Both the position numbers and the translations under genes were made by a program. Below, one piece after another: positions 57,546-64,000 of a stretch of 64,000 nucleotides of DNA. Origin of the DNA: UBA7672 sp963784415 (GTDB lineage: Bacteria > Pseudomonadota > Alphaproteobacteria > Caulobacterales > Hyphomonadaceae); contig CAWARK010000014.1 in the NCBI GenBank assembly GCA_963784415.1, positions 124,001 through 188,000 of the forward strand. Direction: 5' to 3'. The notes below the pieces were generated by a model. That model was not told where the DNA came from and did no database searches. It saw only the letters and a list, made by a program, of their open reading frames with translations. The stretch's first letter is position 1; every line of letters starts with the position of its first letter.

Positions 57546-59312
57546 ATGTTCAGTACGCGGCCGCGCGGGCTTTCGCTCGCCCTCGCTTCGACGATGATGG
57601 CATCAGTATTCGCGCTTGCGGCATGCGGAGGGCCACAGGAGCCTGCGGCGTCGAAGACGCCAAATCCCAACGCCGCGGCCGAGATCAAGAAGTTCCTCGA
57701 CACCGAGATCAACGGCCTGTCGACGCTCGACCGCCCGGCCGAAGAGGCCGAACTCACCTGGTTCGCCAACGCCGCCGCGCCTTTCCAGGGCATGGAGATC
57801 AACGTCGTCTCGGAGAACCTGTCCACGCACGACTATGAGTTCCGCGTCCTCGCGCCGGCGTTCAGCGCAATCACCGGCATCAAGGTCAAGCATGAGCTGA
57901 TCGGCGAGGGCGACGTTGTCGATCGCCTGCAGCGCCAGATGCAGTCGGGCGAGAACATCTACGACGCCTATGTGAATGACTCGGACCTCATCGGCACGCA
58001 CTGGCGCTATCAGCAGGTGCGCAACCTCACCGACTGGATGGCGGGCGACGGCAAGGACGTGACCAGCCCGACGCTCGACTTGCCGGACTTCATCGGCGCG
58101 AGCTTCACGACCGGGCCGGACAAGAAGCTCTACCAGCTTCCCGACCAGCAGTTCGCGAACCTCTACTGGTTCCGCTATGACTGGTTCAACGATCCCAAGA
58201 ACAAGGCCGACTTCAAGGCCAAGTATGGCTACGACCTCGGCGTCCCCGTGAACTGGTCCGCCTATCAGGACATCGCCGCCTTCTTCACCGGCCGCACCAT
58301 CGACGGGAAGAAAGTCTATGGCCACATGGACTACGGCAAGAAGGACCCGTCGCTCGGCTGGCGCTTCACCGATGCTTGGCTCTCGATGGCCGGCGCGGGC
58401 GACAAGGGTGAGCCAAACGGCCTGCCGGTCGATGAATGGGGCATCCGCGTCAACGAGAAGTCGCAGCCCGTCGGCTCGTGCGTCGCGCGTGGTGGCGATA
58501 CCAACGGCCCCGCCGCTGTCTATTCCATCGTGAAATATCTCGACTGGATGAAGAAGTACGCGCCGCCTGCAGCACAAGGCATGACGTTCTCTGAATCCGG
58601 CCCCGTGCCATCGCAGGGCGACATCGCGCAACAGATGTTCTGGTACACCACCTTCACCGCCGACATGGTGAAAGAGGGCCTGCCGGTCGTGAACGCGGAC
58701 GGCACGCCGAAATGGCGCGTCGCGCCGTCGCCGCACGGGGCCTACTGGGAGCCCGGCCAGAAGCTCGGCTATCAGGACGCGGGTTCGTGGACGCTGATGA
58801 CCAACACGCCGGTCGATCGCGCCAAGGCGGCGTGGCTCTATGCCCAGTTCGTTACGTCGAAAACGGTCGACCTGAAGAAGAGCCACACCGGCCTCACCTT
58901 CATTCGCGAGAGCACGATCCAGGACAAATCGTTCACGGAGCGCGCGCCGAAACTCGGCGGTCTCGTCGAGTTCTACCGCTCGCCCGCGCGCGTGCAGTGG
59001 TCGCCCACCGGCACCAACGTGCCTGACTATCCGAAGCTGTCGCAGCTCTGGTGGCAGAATATCGGCGACGCCGCTGCCGGCACCAAGACGCCGCAACAGG
59101 CGATGGACGCGCTCTGCAAGGCGCAGGAAGACGTGATGGCGCGTCTGGAAGAGCTGAACGTGCAGGGCGACAAGGGTCCAAAGCTGAACCCCGAAGAGCC
59201 CGCGCAGGTCTGGTTCGACCGTCCCGGCGCCCCCAAGGCCAAGCTCGCCAACGAAGAGCCGAAGCCTGAAACCGTCGACTACGACACGCTGATCAAGAGC
59301 TGGCAGAAGTAA
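57546..59312 (+). CDS. glpV: Glycerol-type ABC importer solute-binding lipoprotein (GlpV-like)
   Basis: A 588-residue solute-binding protein, longer than most sugar-binding proteins but right for GlpV. It has a lipobox ALAAC (Cys27), so it is tethered to a membrane, whereas rhizobial GlpV is thought to be free in the periplasm. Core blocks include VVSENLSTHDYEFRVLAPAF, GEGDVVDRLQRQMQSG, DDLIGTHWR-like NDSDLIGTHWRYQ, and late PDYPKLSQLWWQNI. GGGAGG (57535-57540) fixes ATG 57546 as the start; the frame is open further upstream to 57492. It is the last gene before a strong terminator. Confidence 0.85.
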   Translation: MFSTRPRGLSLALASTMMASVFALAACGGPQEPAASKTPNPNAAAEIKKFLDTEINGLSTLDRPAEEAELTWFANAAAPFQGMEINVVSENLSTHDYEFRVLAPAFSAITGIKVKHELIGEGDVVDRLQRQMQSGENIYDAYVNDSDLIGTHWRYQQVRNLTDWMAGDGKDVTSPTLDLPDFIGASFTTGPDKKLYQLPDQQFANLYWFRYDWFNDPKNKADFKAKYGYDLGVPVNWSAYQDIAAFFTGRTIDGKKVYGHMDYGKKDPSLGWRFTDAWLSMAGAGDKGEPNGLPVDEWGIRVNEKSQPVGSCVARGGDTNGPAAVYSIVKYLDWMKKYAPPAAQGMTFSESGPVPSQGDIAQQMFWYTTFTADMVKEGLPVVNADGTPKWRVAPSPHGAYWEPGQKLGYQDAGSWTLMTNTPVDRAKAAWLYAQFVTSKTVDLKKSHTGLTFIRESTIQDKSFTERAPKLGGLVEFYRSPARVQWSPTGTNVPDYPKLSQLWWQNIGDAAAGTKTPQQAMDALCKAQEDVMARLEELNVQGDKGPKLNPEEPAQVWFDRPGAPKAKLANEEPKPETVDYDTLIKSWQK

Positions 59313-59326
59313 GCTGGAAAAATAAA

Positions 59327-59356
59327 GGCCTCGCGGGGTCACCGCGAGGCCAGTTT
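59327..59356 (+). terminator. Rho-independent terminator closing the importer operon
   Basis: GGCCTCGCGG (59327-59336) pairs perfectly with CCGCGAGGCC (59342-59351) around GGTCA. AGTTT follows on the plus strand, and an A-rich run (AAAAATAAA) precedes it. It sits 14 bp past the glpV stop. Confidence 0.82.
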
Positions 59357-59678
59357 CCGGGTAGAGATCAAAGCCCGTTTGCGCGGCGATTGCTCGCCGG
59401 GGCAAAGGTCATGAATCCACGTGGGCTTCATGCCTGCGTTGCTACCGTTCGACAATACCGGCCAGCCGGATTGTTTTTGAAAACTCACAAAAGTGATGTG
59501 CTTTCAGGCGCCTTCCCAAGCGTTCGGAACGGCTGATTGGACAGATGCAGGGCGGCCGGGGCCGTAATGGCTGTTCGGACGCCCCGGCTGACAGAACCTG
59601 GGAAGCGTTCCGGGTTTCAGCTTGCACCCGCCCCAAATCCCGGTAGGAAGACCGCTCTCGCGACTGCGGATGCGGTGC
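59357..59678. other. Intergenic region before tRNA-Ser
   Basis: About 320 bases with no credible gene in any frame. It should hold the tRNA promoter, probably in the AT-richer stretch around 59465-59510. I see no phage attachment core or integrase nearby. Confidence 0.5.
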
Positions 59679-59768
59679 GGGGAGGTGGCCGAGTGGTCGA
59701 AGGCGCACCCCTGCTAAGGGTGTAAAGGGGTAACCCTTTCGAGAGTTCGAATCTCTTCCTCTCCGCCA
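59679..59768 (+). tRNA. tRNA-Ser (anticodon GCU)
   Basis: A complete 90-base class II tRNA including encoded CCA. The acceptor stem GGGGAGG (59679-59685) pairs with CCTCTCC (59758-59764), with one G-T pair. The anticodon stem CACCC/GGGTG encloses loop CTGCTAA with anticodon GCT at 59713-59715. The long variable arm AAAGGG-GTAA-CCCTTT is typical of tRNA-Ser, and the T arm contains TTCGAAT. It reads AGC and AGU codons. Confidence 0.97.
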
Positions 59769-59845
59769 GCATCCGGTCTGCCCGAAGCCTCGATTAGGGC
59801 GGCCCCCGCCTTCACTTGAGGGCGGATTGCCAATACCCCGGCACG

Positions 59846-61333
59846 ATGAGCAGCAACCCGAGTCGCCGCGACCCCTACGACGCGTTGCCGTACGTCTCGA
59901 TGCCGATCACCTACAGCCAACCGGCTCTTCTGGCCGCTCAGGCGCGCCTTCGCGGCATCGACGCGCCTGTGGCCGAAACGGCGAGCGTGCTGGAGATCGG
60001 CGCGGCCTCTGGCGGCAACATCATCCCGCTTGCGGCGCGCTTTCCAAACGCGCGCTTTCATGGCGTCGATCTTGCCGCCGCGCACATCGAAATTGGCCAG
60101 CGCAGAATTGACGAACTCGACCTGTCCAACGTTACGCTGGAGCAGGGCGATATTGTCGATGCCGACTTTGGCGAACGGCGCTTCGATTACATCATCTGCC
60201 ACGGCGTTTTCAGCTGGGCCCCGCCAGAGGCGCAGCGCGCGATCCTGAAAGTCTGCGCCGACACGCTGGCGGACACGGGTATAGCCGCGATCAGCTACAA
60301 CGTGTTTCCGGGCTGGCATGCGCGCAATGTCATCCGCGATATCTGCCTCGAACACACACGCGATGGCGGACCACCGCGCAAACAGGTGGAGGCGGTGCGC
60401 GCCCTGCTCAAGGACATCGCGGAGGTATCAAGCAGCAAGGACCCCTACGGGGCAATCATCCGCTCCGAAGCCGCCCGGCTCAGCACGCGCCCCGCGTCCT
60501 ACATCCTCGGCGAGCTACTGGCAGCTTATAACCAGCCCTTCCACGTGCGCGACGTCATCGCGCAAGCAGCTGCACACGGGCTGGCCTATCTCTGCGAGGC
60601 GGACCTGATGTCTTCTGCGCCCGAGCATGCCTCGCCGGCCGCTGCCCTGCGCATCCGGGCGAGCGCCGGAAATGATCCTGTCGCAGTCGAACAGTATACC
60701 GACATCTTCTCAGGGCGCACATTCCGCCGCTCACTTCTGACGCGGTCAGACGGTCGCGCGCAATCGCCATCGCCCGAGCGTCTTCTGCCGCTTCACATGA
60801 CGGCCAACGCGCGTGCGCAGGCCGCGGACGCGCCATCGGATCCAGTCACGGCGATCGTTCACGCCATGCTGGCCGGAAAGTATCCAGGCTCTGTTCCGGT
60901 CGCGGACCTCGTTGCGGCGGCGCGGGATGCCCGGGGTGATGAAGCCGAAATACGGGCCGCCCTGTTCGACATGCTCGCGCGCGGGCGCGCCTCCGTTTCA
61001 ACGACGCCCGTAGCAGTCGGACAGGATGATCAGCAGCGCCCGGATCTATGGCGGGTTGCGCGCGCAGATGCGGCGACGGACCAGCCGTGGGTAACGAACC
61101 TGCTCCACGCGCCCGTTCTGCTGAACCCGCTGCTCCGCATTCTCGCGCCTCTGATGAACGGCGCCACAACGCGGGATCAGCTTGTGGCCGCGCTTGAGGG
61201 GGCGCTGCGCTCTGGCGCACTTGCCGAGACGGACCTGCCGCGCATCGAAAATGGCGGTGCGGCGAACAGGCTTGCGACCACGGTGGATCGCCTTGTCGCG
61301 CATTGCGCCCGCAACGCGCTGTTGGCACCCTGA
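59846..61333 (+). CDS. SAM-dependent methyltransferase with regulatory domain (protein-lysine methyltransferase-like)
   Basis: A 495-residue protein. The class I methyltransferase domain (about 10-185) has motif I LEIGAASGGNIIPLA (about 49-63), HGVDLA, and FDYIICHGVFSW (about 117-128). A methyltransferase regulatory domain follows (about 210-300), then a C-terminal helical part to 495. This three-part layout is shared with the rickettsial enzymes PKMT1/PKMT2 that methylate lysines of the surface protein OmpB. It lies 77 bp after tRNA-Ser and is convergent with a very large secreted Ig/RTX protein gene, its possible substrate (inference). Confidence 0.82.
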   Translation: MSSNPSRRDPYDALPYVSMPITYSQPALLAAQARLRGIDAPVAETASVLEIGAASGGNIIPLAARFPNARFHGVDLAAAHIEIGQRRIDELDLSNVTLEQGDIVDADFGERRFDYIICHGVFSWAPPEAQRAILKVCADTLADTGIAAISYNVFPGWHARNVIRDICLEHTRDGGPPRKQVEAVRALLKDIAEVSSSKDPYGAIIRSEAARLSTRPASYILGELLAAYNQPFHVRDVIAQAAAHGLAYLCEADLMSSAPEHASPAAALRIRASAGNDPVAVEQYTDIFSGRTFRRSLLTRSDGRAQSPSPERLLPLHMTANARAQAADAPSDPVTAIVHAMLAGKYPGSVPVADLVAAARDARGDEAEIRAALFDMLARGRASVSTTPVAVGQDDQQRPDLWRVARADAATDQPWVTNLLHAPVLLNPLLRILAPLMNGATTRDQLVAALEGALRSGALAETDLPRIENGGAANRLATTVDRLVAHCARNALLAP

Positions 61334-61346
61334 CCGCAACGCAAAA

Positions 61347-61373
61347 CCGGCCCCCGATATGATCGGGAGCCGG
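61347..61373. terminator. Bidirectional terminator between methyltransferase and RTX protein genes
   Basis: CCGGCCCCCGAT (61347-61358) pairs with ATCGGGAGCCGG (61362-61373) around ATG, with one mismatch. On the minus strand TTTTGCG follows; on the plus strand CTTGTTGTT follows. It lies 13 bp after one stop and 20 bp before the other. Confidence 0.85.
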
Positions 61374-61393
61374 CTTGTTGTTCAAGTCCAGAT

Positions 61394-64000
61394 TTAGGCT
61401 TGCAGCATTGCGTAGTCGACCGCGATCTGGTGGTTGCCGGGGCCGGTCGTGTCGAGACCCGAGAGCAGGTCGTGACTGCTCAGGAACATGTCGACATGGG
61501 CGATCGCATTTAAGCCCACCGTCTCATGACCCGATTGCAGCGCGAAGTGATAGACCAGATCGTTGGCCGCCACAGCTGTGTGGTTCACGAGTTCCATCAA
61601 CTGGAAGTCGCTTTCAACGCCCGTGCCGGTGGTGACGTGCAGGTCGCTGGCGCTGAAGCCAGGGATGCCCGTGACCACGTCTTGCGGGCGCAAGACGCCG
61701 ACGACGCTGTCCGTGCCGCCGTTCGCGTCGAACACCACGCGGTGAGCCGATGTGAGGCCCGAGATGTCGATCGTGTCGTTAGCGGCACTGCCTTCAATGC
61801 GGATCGTGTTGAAGGCCAGGCTTGTGAACGGCGCGTTGAAGTTCCCTTCCACAGCAATCGTGTCACCCTGGACGAGGCCGTTCTGGACCGAGCTGTCGAC
61901 AACACCATTGCCGACAGGAGCGTTGACCGTGGTCAGCAGCGTGTTGATCTTGATCTCTTCGATATTGTCGAGCAGGGCGACAACACTCGAGAAGCCAGTT
62001 CCATTGCGCGTAATTACGATCTCGGTGTTTGCGCCGAGCTGGGCCGCGGTCATGTTATGGCCGGCGCCCAAAGCTACAGCGCGGGTCATGATGGTGAAGG
62101 TTTCCGCCGTGTTGTCACCGGTCAGGACGTAAGTATCCGTCCCTGCTCCACCGTCGACGAAGTCACGACCGTCCGTGCTGGCAACCTGGAAGATGAAGTC
62201 GTCGCCGTTACCGCCAGTGATCGTATCGTTGCCGGCGCCGCCACTGATGATGTCGCTGCCGTCGCCGCCGTCGATCGTGTCCGCCGCCTGCATCCCGAGG
62301 AGGACCTGTGAGCCCGCTCCGCCACTCAACGCATCAGCGTTGCCGGTTCCGGAGACGACGGTGTAGTCAGTGCCGCCCATCCGCAGGATCTCGATGCCGG
62401 TCAGGGTGTCGGTGCCACCTGTCCCGCCGATATCGGTAACCTCGAACCGCGAGCTGTTGGCCCAGACGGAGAAGTCGGTCACCGATCCGTTGAAGGCGGC
62501 GACGTCCGTGCCGGTTCCGCCACGCAGTGCGTCGTTGCCGCCGCCGCCGATGAGGATGTCATCCCCCGCAGCGCCCGTCAGCGTATCGGCAAAGTTGCTG
62601 CCGGTGAGGATGTTGTCGCCAGCCGTGCCCGTGAAGTTGACTGCAGCCGCCGAACCGGAAGCGTCGTAGTTGACGCCGACCGGGCGGGTGGTCGAGCTCG
62701 TGAACGTTGACGCGTTGCCGAGCAGGTCGCTGACGTTGACAACGACGCGCAGGAACTGGCCAGCAACTGGCCCAAGAGCCGTGCCCGCAGCATCCGGAAC
62801 AACGAACGAGGCAGACGTGGCGCCCGCCACATTCGTCCATGTTCCCGCCGCGCCCGTGAGGGAGCTCTGCCACTGGAAGCTGAAGGGACCCAGCCCGTCC
62901 GCGTCCGTGACCGCCGATGTGTTCACCGTCAGCGTCTGGCCTTCGGTGGGTGTCGTGTCGTTCAGAGAGATGGACCCAACGGTCGGGCTTGTGATGAAGC
63001 CAGCGTCGGTGTTGACCGTCTCCTTGAAGCCCTGGGCATCGGTGTAGACCGCCCGCACGGAGATGTCGTGACCCGTATCGATCGGCCGCGTCGTGAAGGT
63101 CGCAAACGTTGCGCCCTGGATGACGTTGCCATCGCGCAGCCACTGGAACGCGTAGTTCGTGCCCGGCTTGAGCCCGCCATCCGGATCAGGCGTCGCCTGC
63201 GAGACGGTAAGCGTGCTGCCCGGAGCGCGAGAACCGGCGATGTTGAATGTCGCCTTTCCGTCGTTCTGCGGCAGAACGTTGATGTTGAATACGTCAGTGA
63301 CCGAGAGGCCCTGTGCGTCGGTAACCGTCATGCGAACACTGACGATGCCGGCGAAGTTCGCGCCACCGACACCGCTGCTGAGCGAGTAGAGGTGTCCGAC
63401 CTGGTTGCCAGCTGCGTTGGTGGTCGCCGTATCGAAGAACAGCCCTGCAGCGTTAGCCGCGCCGCCACGCACGTTGATGGCCTGGCCGTCGACATTGACG
63501 CCGTTGATCGTCCCGACGAGCGAAGCCTTGAAGACCAGTCCGCCGGGTGTGAGCGGGGTGTTGTCGTCGGAGAAGACCTGGTCCAGAGCGAGGAAGATCC
63601 CCGAGCTGTAGAGAGACCCAGCACCGGCGGGGCCGCCCAGGCCGCGGTCCTCGAGCACGGTCGTATCCGGCAGGCCGACGGGGTTGGTTTGCTGGTTGAT
63701 GATCGGCGCGTGGTTGACAGCCGGCGTAGCGGCGATCGCGACGGTCGCGTTCGAGAACACCTGTTCGTGGAAGCCCGTGCCGTCCGTGTAGCTCGCGGTA
63801 AGGCGAACCGTGGAACCGAGCAGCTGGTCAGCGACCACCATCGATGAGCCGGTGGCTCCCGTGATGTTAACCCAGCCCGGGTGGGCCACGTCCTGCTTCT
63901 GCCATTGCAGCGTAACCGCGCCGACGATGCCGTTGGCGTCCGAGATGCCGAAGCGTGCAAGGGCTGCATCGTTGAACGACAGCGTGTCGCCGATGACCGG
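61394..64000 (-). CDS. Large secreted Ig-like/RTX calcium-binding protein, C-terminal part
   Basis: The last 868 residues of a protein whose 5' part runs past the window end; the frame is open to base 64000. In order come an Ig-like segment (ISDANGIVGAVTLQWQ), a cadherin/VCBS-like domain, two more Ig-like units (NDTTPTEGQTLTV, DADGLGPFSFQWQ), and RTX nonapeptide repeats in two blocks (GAAGDDILIGGGGND and GDGSDIISGGAGNDTITGGNGDD). A non-repeat tail of about 260 residues ends AVDYAMLQA. The RTX repeats and acidic C-terminal tail point to type I secretion. In alphaproteobacteria this tail often follows an N-terminal heme-peroxidase domain, which cannot be checked here. Confidence 0.85.
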   Translation of the reverse strand, partial: PVIGDTLSFNDAALARFGISDANGIVGAVTLQWQKQDVAHPGWVNITGATGSSMVVADQLLGSTVRLTASYTDGTGFHEQVFSNATVAIAATPAVNHAPIINQQTNPVGLPDTTVLEDRGLGGPAGAGSLYSSGIFLALDQVFSDDNTPLTPGGLVFKASLVGTINGVNVDGQAINVRGGAANAAGLFFDTATTNAAGNQVGHLYSLSSGVGGANFAGIVSVRMTVTDAQGLSVTDVFNINVLPQNDGKATFNIAGSRAPGSTLTVSQATPDPDGGLKPGTNYAFQWLRDGNVIQGATFATFTTRPIDTGHDISVRAVYTDAQGFKETVNTDAGFITSPTVGSISLNDTTPTEGQTLTVNTSAVTDADGLGPFSFQWQSSLTGAAGTWTNVAGATSASFVVPDAAGTALGPVAGQFLRVVVNVSDLLGNASTFTSSTTRPVGVNYDASGSAAAVNFTGTAGDNILTGSNFADTLTGAAGDDILIGGGGNDALRGGTGTDVAAFNGSVTDFSVWANSSRFEVTDIGGTGGTDTLTGIEILRMGGTDYTVVSGTGNADALSGGAGSQVLLGMQAADTIDGGDGSDIISGGAGNDTITGGNGDDFIFQVASTDGRDFVDGGAGTDTYVLTGDNTAETFTIMTRAVALGAGHNMTAAQLGANTEIVITRNGTGFSSVVALLDNIEEIKINTLLTTVNAPVGNGVVDSSVQNGLVQGDTIAVEGNFNAPFTSLAFNTIRIEGSAANDTIDISGLTSAHRVVFDANGGTDSVVGVLRPQDVVTGIPGFSASDLHVTTGTGVESDFQLMELVNHTAVAANDLVYHFALQSGHETVGLNAIAHVDMFLSSHDLLSGLDTTGPGNHQIAVDYAMLQA

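Noticed and set aside
57603..59405. 600-codon open frame antisense to the binding-protein gene
   Set aside because: The opposite strand encodes an intact GlpV-like lipoprotein with a ribosome site and signal peptide; the antisense product shows no family.
59679..59845. Integration site at tRNA-Ser
   Set aside because: No integrase, direct repeat of the tRNA 3' end or change in gene style was seen nearby.
1..64000. CRISPR arrays, insertion sequences, prophage genes
   Set aside because: No regularly spaced repeats, transposase motifs or phage structural genes were seen anywhere in the window.

Overview
The window is GC-rich, densely coding chromosomal DNA from an alphaproteobacterium, most likely of the Caulobacterales (Caulobacteraceae or Hyphomonadaceae). 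The clues are a holdfast-type polysaccharide cluster (hfsD/hfsA/hfsB/hfsC with hfsH/hfsG/hfsE-like genes), a large TonB-dependent receptor, a motB without motA beside it, a ParC of alphaproteobacterial size, and many genes set in short operons with 4-bp stop/start overlaps. No phage, plasmid, insertion sequence or CRISPR array was seen. The species cannot be named from this sequence alone.

Layout. 1-9.5 kb: the end of a phosphatase gene, then an exopolysaccharide operon (short Wza-like lipoprotein, secreted unknown, outer-membrane beta-barrel, Wzc-type tyrosine autokinase) closed by a terminator. Next come a repeat-filled gap, a sulfur operon (sulfurtransferase and cystathionine beta-lyase) and a PssY-type sugar transferase. 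9.5-18 kb: cysK, a ChrR-like cupin gene, DUF6134 and DUF992 secreted proteins, a carboxylesterase, a sugE/gdx guanidinium exporter preceded by what reads as a guanidine-II riboswitch, recO and parC. 18-31 kb: a methanethiol methyltransferase-like gene divergent from an AraC regulator, a GPH sugar symporter that seems to start at ATC, a second carboxylesterase, a flavin monooxygenase, LemA, bpt, motB, several acetyltransferases and arfB. 31-37 kb: a degenerate GGDEF-EAL protein, a 2-oxoglutarate oxygenase, and an operon for D-cysteine desulfhydrase and an Asp/Glu racemase.

36.9-44.4 kb: the holdfast-like cluster. hfsD faces left, and hfsA-hfsB-hfsC face right from a shared 84-bp promoter region. 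hfsE-hfsG-hfsH converge on them, with a 112-bp antisense overlap of the hfsC and hfsH 3' ends. A flippase gene (hfsF/wzx) is not in the window. An EmrAB-type efflux pair and a redoxin lipoprotein follow.

48.2-59.3 kb: a TonB-dependent receptor is divergent from an ABC importer of the rhizobial glycerol (GlpSTPQV) type: two ATPases, two permeases, DUF2160 and a binding lipoprotein. The operon is interrupted by a YjbR gene and four tiny membrane-protein genes. 59.7-64 kb: a tRNA-Ser(GCU), a methyltransferase with a regulatory domain, and the 3' part of a large Ig-like/RTX secreted protein that runs off the window and converges on the methyltransferase.

The best non-coding signals are the riboswitch before sugE, six hairpin terminators, and families of palindromic intergenic repeats. 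Functions were assigned from family motifs read by eye; no database search was run.
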